64,000 bases of DNA from Vesta saturnalis. Lineage: Eukaryota; Arthropoda; Insecta; Coleoptera; Lampyridae. Each line of letters opens with the position of its first letter. Position 1 is the stretch's first letter. The DNA lies in NCBI GenBank assembly GCA_036346205.1, contig JARFJB010001278.1:1448001-1512000 (forward strand), given 5' to 3'. The notes beneath the pieces are model-generated. The model saw nothing but the letters and a program-made list of their open reading frames with translations, was not told the DNA's origin and made no database searches. Both the position numbers and the translations under genes were made by a program. Positions 10,931 through 21,429 of this stretch are shown piece after piece.

Positions 10931-11374
10931 TTATTTCATTGCATATGTATCATACAAATAGCATACATTAGCCAGAGCGCAGTTGCATGATGATTGAGAA
11001 TGATAGAAACAAACTGGTTGCAAAGCAGGAAGAGCGGGATGTTCGTCAAGTTCAATAACCGACTGGGACAAACAGTTTCTGATGTAATCTGCTTTCTCTC
11101 TACACTTGACATAGACAGAATCTGTTGGGTGAATCAATCGGTTGAGAATTCTTCGAAAGTGATGAGGTTGTGTATGCCCCACTTCCTGTTTTATACAGTG
11201 CTGGTTATGCATTAACCAAGTAGCTGAACGGCGACTCTCTGCATCTAACGTATGCCACGGGTACGGTGATTTAAAAATATAGTGAGCAATTTGTTTTCCA
11301 TTAAAAATTGCGAGTTCTTTCGGTATAAAAGCTTTTGAAACTTTAAACCCTTGTACATCAACCATGACGGGCAT
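10931..11374 (-). CDS. small ORF of unknown function in viral module, intact (147 aa)
   Basis: Starts at ATG 11374, only 4 nt after the stop of the capsid-like gene. The stop codon at 10931 overlaps an AATAAA polyadenylation-type signal, a compact viral style. The N-terminus has a VDVQGF segment followed by an acidic KELAIF. The C-terminus has a Cys/His cluster (C-N-C-A-L-A-N-V) before LYDTY. The pattern of an early Asp and Glu and a late His/Cys-A-x-x-N/D faintly recalls DEDD-type 3'-5' exonucleases, but that is a guess. From memory, similar unnamed proteins recur in arthropod genomes. It is the only uninterrupted frame of the block; whether that reflects selection or chance at this length is unclear. 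Confidence 0.65.
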   Translation of the reverse strand: MPVMVDVQGFKVSKAFIPKELAIFNGKQIAHYIFKSPYPWHTLDAESRRSATWLMHNQHCIKQEVGHTQPHHFRRILNRLIHPTDSVYVKCREKADYIRNCLSQSVIELDEHPALPALQPVCFYHSQSSCNCALANVCYLYDTYAMK

Positions 11375-11378
11375 TGTA

Positions 11379-12545
11379 TTACAATTGTCGTACTGCTTTT
11401 GTTAGCGCGTTGTACGTAACTAAACGGTCATGGACTATAACACAGTATGCGGTCGTATTGGCGGGTATGTTGGCTGATGTTTTGAATTCTACACGAAGAA
11501 CTACAGCTTCAGAGTGTAATGCCTCTTTTTGATTTGAGCAATCTACCACTATCAATGGTGCAGCTGACGTAAATTACGTAGGTGTGAGTAATGGTTGACC
11601 ATCTCTTTGATAATATGATATTTGGAATTTCATACAACGTAACAAAGCAATTGTTATCATAATTAACGTTTAAATTGTCATACGGATAACGGTCCGAGTA
11701 TTATTTAGTGAACATTTATCGAATCTGCTCATATTTTGCAGAACATTATTCTCTCGTCCAGTTTGAAATCCTATAATAATGTATCTAGGTGTTTCTATAC
11801 CAGTAGATGTTTTGATTGGCCATGTATGCTTATCTGTTGCTGGAACGGCGGGATATATGTGAGTTTCCCAACTTCTAAATGCGACTAGAGTATTTACATT
11901 TTTAGCTTAGTTTAACGCCAATTCCTCAGCTAATGCTGGAATGATATGCGGAAGTTTCCAATATATTTTATCTATGTTAACTTTTAATGCTTCACCAGTA
12001 GTTGTAATTACTGCGTCGTTATCAGTATTACTGCGAATTAAAACCAGTTCTTGTCTAATGTTCAAAATCACCTTATTGTAGTCTTCAGCAAAGCCGAGTA
12101 GTAGTCGCAAAGGTATACAAACATTATAATACCCTTGTGCATTTGTTAGTGTGCTGTTTGAGGTAGGAAACCAACCCGCACTTTCATAACGAGCGAGATG
12201 ACTAGACGTCAATGATACCAATCCTTTCATTGTCGACGTTATTCCTACTTTAGTTACGGAATCTACCACTATTCCATTCATTTCTTATCGAATTTCACTG
12301 AATAAGAATGCGATACCATTACTAACATACCGCACGGTGTTAGACACAGTATCATCCTGCTTCAACAATCTTCCCTCTACGTAGACATAGCTTTCTGATG
12401 GTAAAGTACACATGTCTTCTTGAATGGGTATCCTGATTTCGTCATTGTTTACAAATCTCGTAGTATCTGGCTGATGGGTGTGGAGTTCGGAATTTACTAT
12501 CTCATTATCAATGACAACTTTTTCGTTAACGTTTAATATACTCAT
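11379..12545 (-). pseudogene. major-capsid-like protein, multiply disrupted
   Basis: Begins at ATG 12545 and ends at 11379, about 389 codons. The same frame runs from 12545 past an in-frame TAA at 12285-12287 and a second at 11907-11909 down to about 11670. Two small frame changes then lead to the final frame (about 11640-11379), which has one more stop. Features are a beta-rich, Asn/Thr-rich sequence without signal peptide or membrane segment, a central ICIPL-type hydrophobic strand and an FRSW motif after the second stop. Position, size and company suggest a jelly-roll capsid protein; the fold is inferred, not demonstrated. A core promoter lies just upstream (12620-12655). Confidence 0.65.
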
Positions 12546-12619
12546 TGTAGTACTGTAAAACCGAGACTTTCCAAGAATGCTTCGTTCTGCGCTGTCAATG
12601 CTATGATCGCTGAACGATT

Positions 12620-12655
12620 ACTGACTCTTGCGTTTCCACGCTTCAATCTTTTATA
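12620..12655 (-). promoter_or_regulatory. TATA + TCAGT initiator upstream of capsid-like gene
   Basis: On the minus strand TATAAAA (12655-12649) is followed about 30 nt later by TCAGT (12624-12620), the arthropod initiator. This is the spacing of a pol II core promoter. Transcription would start about 75 nt before ATG 12545. Confidence 0.6.
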
Positions 12656-12695
12656 GTTCACCTTGCTCTGGTATATGCACATGTATTATACTGCG

Positions 12696-13307
12696 TCACC
12701 ATATTTTCTTTAAATGTAGTCCTATCGTTATGACTTCCCCGTTAAAATTGATGAGATCTCCGTCTTGGTCTACTATTTTAAGTGTTATTGTTGAAATGGT
12801 AGATGTATTGATAGGTAAATAGATGACATGTTGAGGGGATTCAATTATTTTGTATCCAGCTGGCACACTTTTAAGGAGTTAATTTTGATAATGCTTATAG
12901 GATTTTCAGAGTTATGCACTTCTTTACCTTGGTAAACAGTCTTGTTAAATCCCAGCATAGGTCCAATCGAATTTTCTACATTGAAGTTAATGTCATGGGT
13001 TGCTTTCATATTTGCTTTCATAGTATTATTATTCGCTCGTAAAGTAATATATCCTCTTAATTCCTTCACTGTCTCGTTAATATATTTATTCAAATCCGTA
13101 ATTTCGTATGATCCTGGCGGTATTGTAGGTAATTCTCTTTTCCAAATACAAGTTTGTTATTCTTTGAAGTAACGTTTTGTATAGTATTGAAAGCTTCAAA
13201 ACTAGTTAACCCCATTACATATTCAGCCTCATTATCAAGAAAAATCGGTGGATTAAAGGTGGCTTGCAAGATAGAGTTTTACCGGTAAATGTAAATGTGT
13301 ACGACAT
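12696..13307 (-). pseudogene. minor-capsid/penton-like protein, frameshifted
   Basis: About 200 codons from ATG 13307 to a TGA at 12696-12698. It is read in three pieces: after the first 15 or so codons the frame shifts near 13270, again near 13142 and again near 12865. The pieces contain a PPGSYEI motif followed by a predicted helix (LNKYINETV), a strand-rich middle (NNNTMKANMK, IGPMLGF) and a C-terminal VDQDGDLINF strand pair. I associate this layout with a small virion protein encoded beside the capsid gene in arthropod-genome viral elements. The penton label is a guess from gene order. A TATATG box with a TTAGT about 30 nt downstream (about 13345-13310) lies before its ATG, inside the end of the protease gene. 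Confidence 0.55.
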
Positions 13308-13333
13308 TACGACCACGTAACGACTAATGTCAA

Positions 13334-13690
13334 TCAGAACGAACAGACATATAAAAATCGTAGGACCAAATGACCACAGTTGTTTGTGTTTAAGTGTTGC
13401 ACCTTCGTAAAGTTATAATCAATTATGTTTTTGCTACCATCACTTTTAAAATAGTGGAGTAATTCAAAGGGTGGTTTAATATGCCTATGCTATCAAAATA
13501 TGTAATATGTCTATTACGCTTGATGTGAGCTGTCCAGTGTGTTCCCTTGTTATTTTGATCGTCCAGATTCACGATACCACATTCATTTGTATGGATCCGT
13601 GTAGGTAAATTATCTCGCGTATATATTCCTCTAAAGTAGGGGATCTTTAATTGCTAAACGAATTTTGATAGCTCAATGCTACTTAAGGCG
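13334..13690 (-). pseudogene. adenovirus-type cysteine protease (peptidase C5-like), disrupted
   Basis: Virion maturation protease. The minus-strand frame gives IPYFRGIYTRDNLP, then a conserved ECGIVNLD segment, GTHW with the catalytic His, and YFDS supplying the acidic residue. After one frameshift near 13475 come a Gln and, seven residues later, a Cys-Gly (CGHL), ending at the stop at 13334-13336. In adenovirus protease the oxyanion Gln and nucleophile Cys are also seven apart (Gln115, Cys122), so all four catalytic positions are present. An in-frame TAG about 10 codons before IPYFRG and the frameshift inactivate it. No clear ATG remains. Length, about 115-120 codons, is short against about 200 for adenovirus but similar to Polinton-type relatives as far as I recall. 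Confidence 0.78.
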
Positions 13691-13703
13691 TGGTGTGGTA
13701 GCT

Positions 13704-14516
13704 TCAGTGGGAGTTTTTTGCATACGGTTGTAAATATAAGCCTAAAGCTCGTTTATATGGTTTTATATATAAACCATTTCCTAAGGCTGCTGTTTCCATT
13801 GCTTGATTGTGTCGTTTGGTTTCTTCTAACGTTTTTGTGGCGGATTTTGCGTCAGTAACTGCCTTCGCCACTGCAGCAGCACCTACACCTAAAGAACCTA
13901 AAGCTCCTAATGCTTCAAAGAGGGGAATAAGAGGTATAAATCCATCACGTTTTGGTATTAGTAATATTCTGTTCTTGGGCATCTTAGTTGTTTTGTGTTT
14001 CAGAGCGCTTAAGGCTTGTTGTATTGTGGCTTTTAAAGATGATCGAAGTTTACCACCAACACGACGTCTCGTTAAAAGGATTGCTTTGTTAAACGAAATT
14101 GCTCTGTTTCTAGAAGCATGCTTTCTTCGTCGCAATTTGCTTCCCATTCCCACTCTCCTTTTTCCTGTCCGTGGTTTTCTTCCCATTTCCATTGTCCGTT
14201 TTCCATTAATTGCACCAGCTATGGTTAATGCTGAAGCCCTCTCCAAAGGAGGCGTGTGTGGAACGAAATCTATTCCAAGCCTTTTGTTGCAAAGTCTTAT
14301 CGGCTATGTGGCACTGTCTTAGATCGTTGGACTGGCACACGCTTCGTCCAATTCGTTAATACCCGTATCGACGCGAGCTAGTCGTTCTTGTAACCGAGTG
14401 CTTGGTTCGCCGTACCTGTACCCAGGTATATGCAACTCCACGGATGATTTATTTATTAAGGTATTAATTAATCCTGAACCCTTTCTCTTACTATTACACC
14501 GGGAGCTATACTTCAT
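13704..14516 (-). pseudogene. phospholipase A2-like domain fused to basic pX-like core protein, catalytic site deleted
   Basis: The first gene of the module. From ATG 14516 a 60-residue segment (VELHIPGYRYG ... LDEAC) matches the parvovirus-VP1-type PLA2 domain up to the Cys of its AC-x-x-HD motif. The residues that should carry the His-Asp dyad are missing, and the frame changes at about 14330, with stops in the old frame. The next pieces (ADKTLQQKAWNRF, then GERASALTIAG-type) lie in shifted frames until about 14246. From there the frame is open to the TGA at 13704: a strongly basic Arg/Lys stretch, an Ala/Gly-rich hydrophobic segment (LGALGSLGVGAAAVAKAV) and a terminal YIKPYKRALGLYLQPY motif like adintovirus/adenovirus pX. 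A TCAGTCAGT initiator abuts the start codon. The domain assignments are by eye. Confidence 0.7.
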
Positions 14517-14552
14517 ACCCGACTGACTGACACTCCACTATTAAACTAGTTT
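14517..14552 (-). promoter_or_regulatory. possible core promoter of PLA2/pX gene
   Basis: Just before ATG 14516 the minus strand has a doubled initiator TCAGTCAGT. A weak CATAAAC TATA-like box lies about 25 nt further up. The very short leader it would give is typical of compact viral genes. Weaker than the promoter at 12620-12655. Confidence 0.35.
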
Positions 14553-14563
14553 ATGCTTATGAC

Positions 14564-14675
<112 letters not shown>

Positions 14676-14769
14676 CATCCAAATGCTGGTTCAGTACTAT
14701 GATGGGTGACATCCGTTTCATTCCACAAGATACAGAGTTACCTATCAAAAATTATGACAACACTTCGAA

Positions 14770-14900
14770 CAAGGAACGCTATTCAGCTGTAGCCTGAGCG
14801 AAATCCGGATTGATTTGTTGGCATAATTGCATACTTATCAATATATTCCACACCTAACAGTACGGGTAAGATGGAAATCGGCCTAAGGTTATTGTGCATA
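14770..14900 (-). pseudogene. LINE reverse transcriptase fragment (motifs 1-2)
   Basis: The minus strand gives LRPISILPVL (about 14897-14862, the RPI-S/L-P motif) and then MPTNQSGFRSGYS (about 14820-14785, the Q-x-GFR motif) at roughly correct spacing. The catalytic DD motifs are missing because the element is cut off here. Confidence 0.65.
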
Positions 14901-15150
14901 CAAATATTGTGCGTTTTTGGCGTTTTAGCATAAGTTTATAATATGAGTAAGAAGAGACAAGATATAAGGGCAATATAATAAAATCATGTTAATGCTAATA
15001 TTATCGGAACCTATTGCACGCGATTTGATACTCAATAGACGTTTTTGCACAACAGATTTGTCAGTCTATGAAATTTTCAATAAAGATTCAAACGTTGTTT
15101 TCCGATTATTACTATAAAATAATAGCAACTCAGGATCTGGAGTAGTCATA

Positions 15151-16316
15151 TTAAGAGTGTGTGAAGTGATTGTTAATTTCGCCAGGTTTGTTTAAGCTAC
15201 CAGGCAGTTGCGGTGTGGAAGATTTGTTATAAATATTTAAAATGTTGAGATTGCGCCATAACATTTTGCCATTATTACGGTATTTATTTACGGTAGATTC
15301 TAGGTAAATTTGTTTTTCTGTACGGATTACGTTAGTAGTATAATTTTTTAGTGCTTTATAACAATTCCACTGATTCAGAGATTTAGTAGTTTTAAGTTTC
15401 TTTAGAGCTTTATCTCTGATGGACATCAGTAACTTTAGAGAATCGGTGAGCCAAAGGGGTTTTGATTTGGCAGTAGATACTTCTTTAATTGGTGCCAAGG
15501 TATCAAAGATGTTAATCAATATAGTATTAAGAAAATCAACCTTGTCGTTAATACTATTTATGTGGTGAAAAGGTGTGATGTTTAAAAAATGTAATAAAAG
15601 GTCTAGGTTAATTCGCTTATAATTTCTGATTTTTACTTTCTTATATTTATTCTTATTTACGCTCATATTAAATATAATAAATACTAGCAAATGATCAGTT
15701 ACGCTAAATATCTCTTTTGTACCATAAGTGTACTTATCTCTTTCATTACTAATTAAAATAAAGTCTACCACAGTGACGGAAGTTATTGGGTTATTCGCGT
15801 CGGTGTGTGAATAATCTGTTTTAGGCTAAAACGATCAATGTTGTTGCTAAAACGCTTACATTTTGAGTTCCCTAAATCTAACAAATCTATATTTATGTCA
15901 CCACCGCAGATGAGTTCCGTGCAATTAGGTAAAAAATCAGCTATCGAGTCTTCCAAAGCGTTAATAAAATTTAAGACATTATTAGCAGGTGGATGATATA
16001 ATGTACCGATAATGTAAGTTGATTTATTAATATACAGCTTTATCCAAACTTCGTCTGAAAACTCTGATACCTGTGTATTAATTATTTCATACCTCAAATT
16101 CTTACGTATATAAACGCCTGCGCCTCCACCTCTTGAACCACTATCCCTTCTAACAAACTGGTAACCATCTATTTTAATCATATTAGTACTGACACTATTT
16201 GTCAAACATGTCTCACTGTCGAAAACAGCCGAGCAATTCTGAAAAGTCCACACAGCTAAAGAGCGTATTTCTGACTTAACCCAATGGGATGGGTCGTGAT
16301 TCTTACTTACAAACAT
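15151..16316 (-). pseudogene. LINE AP-endonuclease, one frameshift
   Basis: Two adjoining frames (16316-15783 and 15771-15151) form one endonuclease. Recognisable are a SEIRSLAVW-like start, GGGAGVYIRKNL, GTLYHPPA (the YRPP-type block), ELICGGDINIDLLD (catalytic GDxN), then after a one-base frameshift near 15785 SVTVVDFILIS and the final catalytic TDHLLV motif. The C-terminal part (PLWLTDSLKLLMSIRDKA) is the usual spacer before the RT. Apart from that frameshift, nearly 390 codons are open, so this copy is younger than the one at 2750-6235. Confidence 0.82.
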
Positions 16317-16319
16317 TAA

Positions 16320-19300
16320 CTAATATGGAACTCGTGTAACTGAACCAACACAAACTTATGCACATAAACGTCACTTGGGACCTGCTTTTACGTAAGGCAG
16401 GACTTCAAACTATTCACTCACCTAACACTCAATTCAGTCTGTAAGATTCGGTTCACTTAAACAAAAGAAAAGATGGAGGAGCTTTAGACTTTCTCAATAA
16501 ATCCGAACTATTACATTAGTACTACAATTATACGTAGTCAAGCATCTTTAAAGTTAAAATAATGAAGCTTATTGGCTGCTCAACCTCAATATACTAACAA
16601 CATCTCGTAATAATCTGACATTATTAAATAAAATGTGGTGCTCTAGCTATATACTTTAATTGAATGTAGATAAATGTTACTCATAGTGATCTGTAACTCA
16701 GAACCAAATTGTAATTAAAATATCTGCACCAATGAGTCTACAATATACTCGCAAGTGATTCTTAAAGACCTAGTGTTACAAACAAATGCATCAACTTTCA
16801 TATAATAGACCTATATTAAAAGGACATAGATTACGACACGTAAACAAATAAACGAAATAGAATGCCAAGTTAGAGCACTAAATTTGTTAAATCCATAATT
16901 GCTAATGACAGCTGACGTTTGCCGACAATTGTATTTATGTGTAAATACGTAACAAGACGTAAATCAGTACGTTACCCTCATACTTAAAGAGAATATATTA
17001 CGGTAAGTCATCTCCGTCGTCTTCTGATATAGCAATGAAGTACTAATGGGCGAAATAAAACCCCGTACTCAATCTTATCAATCGAAAACCTTGTTCAAAA
17101 CTATCATTCCTACTTCATTTTTATTATATATTGTATTATTTATGTGGATGATACATTTTTTGGTTCAATAAATTCCACTAGGAATGAGACCACAAATAAT
17201 TATTAATACTATGAAGTAAGTTATGCTAAAGTTCAAAATATCACAGTATTTTATTAAGGCGGAGAACTTAAATGCAACCTAATTTAATTAATATTTTTGG
17301 ATTAGCGGGATAAGCAAAACAAAGATCTGACATTTTTCTTAATAAAGATATGGTCCATTTGATGATGAGATGTCACTAACACGCGAATCTACTTTTACTA
17401 GCACTCGTATTTTCCGTTTGCCTTGCTTAAAGTGTTTACCCTATTGCTTTTATTGAGGCACATATAGGATCACTTTTCACGAAATATTAGCGCGGTTTTA
17501 TAGCTTCTAAACTGACAGGACGTTACATTTTTCAATTTTGCTGTAACGATTGGTTTTGTACTTTAAAGGTCAACATTCCCATATCGAGGAAGTGTTACAG
17601 CACTTCAATGTATGGTACTACAATACTTGATAAATCGATAAACGTACTTACAACTGGGCCACGATGCACGTTGCCCATCCAGTCTACCGATATAGGTTAT
17701 CTAACACATCGGCAAATGCCTAAAATGAAAACTCACCATTCAGGAACTAAAGTTCCATAACGGTAATTGTGGTAAATAACAGTAGAAACCGATTATTCAA
17801 AACACATTCTTGAGCCCTACTATTTATTTTCTAACAACAATTTCAATCACATGACGCTACATTTGACCGACACGGGGCAACGCGGCCCGCCATGCGCTTT
17901 CTACGCTAGTGTAACATATCTTGCCTGTTTGAAAGCCTAACATCAATCAAGTAAAGAAGAATACCTCCTACCCTATAATCTATTAAATGTGTTAAATATG
18001 TTAAATTAACCAATCAGTCCTACGCCATACCCGTTAGATTGCGTATTCAGCAAAATTAGACTGTCGCATACTATCTTAGATAAATCAAACTCTAAAGAGC
18101 TGCAACTGAATCAACCCAAATAAACTTTTACAACAAAATGTCTACTTGAACATATAATAACATGATAACTGTACAATAACGATCTTAAAAGCACCTAGAA
18201 TCTACAAAATGGCATCAAATAATAAATACGATTACATTAATCATGTTAACATGGAAACAAAACCATTTTCTCACAAACATTTTCAGAATTTTAGCATTTC
18301 AACAAATGTGTAAAAAAAGCTTTAGAAGTTTGTAACGCGCGTAGCTTGCTTTCGCGTATTTTAGTCCACATTCACAATTTTTTGTTTTGTGTTAACATAC
18401 ATAATTATTGTACCCTAACGAAACTCCCATGCTACGCCATTGAGCCTTGTGTATCATACTTATTGTGTATTCTCTAATAAAATTGTAGTATTCTATTTTG
18501 TGGGTATAAAGATTTATTTAACTCATCGTTACATATCCTCACTTATTTCTGTATTGAAAATTAAAATTTACATCTAGCGGTAATAATTAAAATATGGTGT
18601 ATTAAAAAAACACGCGCATGGAAGTGTAAAATTTAATTAAACGACCCAAATTAATTGGGATATAACTCAACGCGTTGTTTATATTGAACAAAGTTTACTA
18701 TTTATTCGATTTTGAACGAGCTTGTCTCAGAAATAATTTTTCTTCATGACATTGTGAGCGACGTGGTGAGTGAATTAATTTCGAATTTTGCTTAATTACA
18801 CATAAATCTTATACCTGACATTGATTTAGGACTTTATTTTCCTGGACTTTTCCGTAATACTTTCTGTACACTGATGATACTAACATTGTGGTCATATAAT
18901 TGTGTTTATTTCGCTAAATAACTACTATGACTCTTACTGAAGTTATCCATAAAATTTTGTCACGGTCAAGTGCCACAATACCTATTTATACAATTGGGCT
19001 CTACGATCTACGAATTTTAGTTTTACAGTTATTAATTGCGTTGAGTGAACAGTAATGTTTCCATTTAACGAATTACCTTGACATGTTATTACTTTCTGCA
19101 GAATTGGAAATTTCGGCAATTTAACTACTTTTAATATCTCGTTTTCTAAATCAATGTTCGTGGAGGCAAGCCCTTAATTTTAGTCAATGACTAAAATATA
19201 GAGCTTACATTAACTTGTTTGTAATTGAATAAAACAATAAATTGCGTAATAACTTAAAACTTTATACATTTACTACGTTTAATGAATAATCGAATTATAA

Positions 19301-20160
19301 TTTACTGGATACTTAATTTCTTGTTTTGATTTAACTGTTGTATATGTCCTAATTAAATTTTTTTCTTTTGTCTTCTTCTCGCTTTACTCCCTTTTTGAAT
19401 TTTTAAGATTGTATTTTATAAAATCCATAAAATTATAGTCCAAATAGTAAGTCTTCTGACCACGCATCCAGAGTGCTCTAATTATTTTGCTAGCTGCTGG
19501 CTTTTACTTGCTGTATTGTACTTGGTGACAGCGTCTCAGTCACAATCGTTCTATACTATTAAAAAAAACCATAGATAAAGAATTGGCCCCGTGATAAAAT
19601 GACGAATAACACTATTTTTTCACAATTCGATCACAATACGAGGAATACATCGGCAATCTAAATTTATCTTAACAACTATAATCCAGTAAATCGCACACGC
19701 CTGACGGATTTTGAAGACAAAATTTGTAACGAAAAGAAAAATAAGCGAATATACATGATATAATCTTTTCCTCAAATTTAAATCTAAAAAAGTCATTTGA
19801 TATAATTATTCAATTTTACGTTCCCATTTAAACCCTCATTCAGTTGCTCGTGTTATATTTTTTCCACTCTATCTGGTTTATAGTACCAGTAATTAAATAA
19901 AATACCGAGCAGGATATAGAACACCAGGAATTGCATTTAATGCAAGTCTACGTTGAAATATGAAACATCCTATTAAAACTTTATGTCTATGCACTTTTAC
20001 CCACTTTTAATTATAAGATTGTAATTACTAACAAACTGTTGTGGTGTAATCTAAAGTTTCAGTTTTTCATTACAGTTTTTATTTTTTTTTATTGTAGTTT
20101 AGTATTGGTCGATAGTGTCACATTACATTAAATATGTGTGAATGTGTAATTAACAAGATC
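16320..20160. other. long AT-rich stretch without recognised genes
   Basis: 3.8 kb with no open frame above 60 codons on either strand, no tRNA-like fold noticed and no TIRs that I could match. It could be host intergenic or intronic DNA; it is the longest non-mobile-looking stretch in the window. Confidence 0.5.
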
Positions 20161-20174
20161 TTATTTATGTATAT

Positions 20175-20177
<3 letters not shown>

Positions 20178-20246
<69 letters not shown>
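20178..20246. repeat. (TA)n tract
   Basis: About 69 bp of TA repeat bordered by short TTATTTATAT segments on both sides. Confidence 0.95.
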
Positions 20247-20247
<1 letters not shown>

Positions 20248-20387
20248 TATTTATATTAAATTACAAAGTTATTTGCATAAAGGTTTTGAAATAAACATCA
20301 ACTTTAAACATGGAAAATAAATAAAGGTGATACATTAAGCCTCCCCAGTAAGGTCGAGAATGACAGGAGATCTGGCGTGTGAAATAT

Positions 20388-20454
20388 CTATGACGTAGCA
20401 GGCGACGATTTTACATATAATTTTCGCCAAGAAAGAATCGCCTGCGTCATTAGT
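20388..20454. repeat. small inverted repeat (hairpin)
   Basis: ATGACG..GCAGGCGA..ATT on the left and AATCGCCTGCGTCAT on the right are reverse complements with small gaps, about 30 bp apart. It could be a tiny palindromic transposon relic; no function is implied. Confidence 0.5.
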
Positions 20455-20856
20455 TTATGAGCCTAGGTGTCCAAATTGTGAATACATACCAAAGTGTCTT
20501 TAAAAAAAGGTTAGTAACATACTTGAAGTGCATTTGACACAATCGGCATTGAATAGTTTCATGCAATGAAAAGAGAAATAAAGTACTCGCTGGTATTGCT
20601 AAATAGCATTTTAATTCTAATTTGACTAACAGTGTAATTTTAGCACAAAACCTCCCTGGCTCCGTTTACCCATTGTATTATTTTGCTGTTTCCACTTTTC
20701 CGAGATTTATTATATACACATTTTCACAATAGTTCTTTTTAGAACTCAACAACAGTTCCTTTCAGAACTCTTCCTTTTGTGACTACCTTTACCATTTCAA
20801 ATATCTTACTTTGCGTGCTAAACATTGTAGCAGTATTATCTGTAGAAGGTAACACT

Positions 20857-21150
20857 ATGCATACACAAGCGCAGCAGTTTGTGTTAAATTTATTTGAATA
20901 TTTTGAAAAGGGGAAAGAAAATGGAGGTCCCTTAATATCACTATCTTACACTCAAGGGGTACGTAATATTTATTTTTATTTCACTACTGTAATCCCAAAA
21001 TTGCAGCGTGTGGCAAATACTCTGGGTATATCTGTGGATACAGTGATGAATATCAAGTCTCGCAGTAGATCTAGTCCAATTTTTTCCAGCCCAGCTAAAA
21101 AACGACCTCATAAAGAAACAGACCGAACGATCTACCAGAAACGTCCAAAC
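20857..21150 (+). pseudogene. DDE transposase N-terminal part, split by LINE
   Basis: N-terminal DNA-binding part of an insect DDE_3-like transposase. From ATG 20857, QFVLNLFEYFEKGKENGG begins the first helices, and PKLQRVANTLGISVDTV is a helix-turn-helix. The run ends in SSPAKKRPHKETD, the basic linker that normally follows. The frame then runs into unrelated sequence at about 21140-21180 where the LINE begins. The catalytic part resumes after the LINE at about 24550. An acceptor-like TGTAG just upstream (near 20847) suggests this could have been exon 2. Confidence 0.65.
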
Positions 21151-21429
21151 TGTAGGAGGTACCACCACCCTTACTATGGGCTCCTTAATATTGGGTCTCC
21201 GATTTTCTGAGCTCGGTAAGGGCTTCCGGTTACCTTTTCCATCATCCTTAATCTATTCTCATCCTTATTCTTCCTTCTCGCCCTCACTGTCTTCCTATCG
21301 GATTAAAAGTCCCAAATTAAAAAATAAGATGGCTGTGGTTTCTAGGGTTATAAATTCCGGACGTAAAATCCTGCCCCATTCGGATGTCCGGGAGGGCAGG
21401 GCCCAAGCGACTTCGGTCATCGAAAGTAT

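Larger units (their letters stand above)
10925..14516 (-). mobile_element. endogenous viral element: adintovirus/Polinton-like structural gene block
   Basis: Five minus-strand genes packed head to tail in 3.6 kb: PLA2-like/basic core fusion (14516-13704), adenovirus-type cysteine protease (about 13690-13334), minor-capsid-like (13307-12696), major-capsid-like (12545-11379) and a small intact ORF (11374-10931). Gaps range from 4 to about 150 bp. The gene set (virion protease, capsid proteins, basic core protein) is that of midsize eukaryotic dsDNA viruses. No polymerase, integrase or packaging ATPase is visible, and a (TA)n tract plus a LINE remnant lie immediately upstream. All genes but the last carry stops or frameshifts, so the block is an old insertion. 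Confidence 0.75.
14770..16316 (-). mobile_element. non-LTR retrotransposon fragment (endonuclease plus RT start)
   Basis: Minus-strand LINE remnant with an AP-endonuclease (16316-15400), the post-endonuclease region (to 15151) and a short RT piece (about 14900-14770), truncated near the (TA)n tract. Between about 15150 and 14900 the sequence is too decayed to read. It is a different family from the LINEs at 2750 and 21175, judged by the endonuclease sequence. Confidence 0.78.

Noticed and set aside
13807..14322. 171-codon plus-strand frame opposite the core-protein-like gene
   Set aside because: Antisense shadow of the basic minus-strand frame; no recognisable domain.
16320..20160. Host gene exons in the long non-repeat stretch
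   Set aside because: No frame above 60 codons and no recognisable protein segment on either strand; short exons cannot be excluded but cannot be supported.
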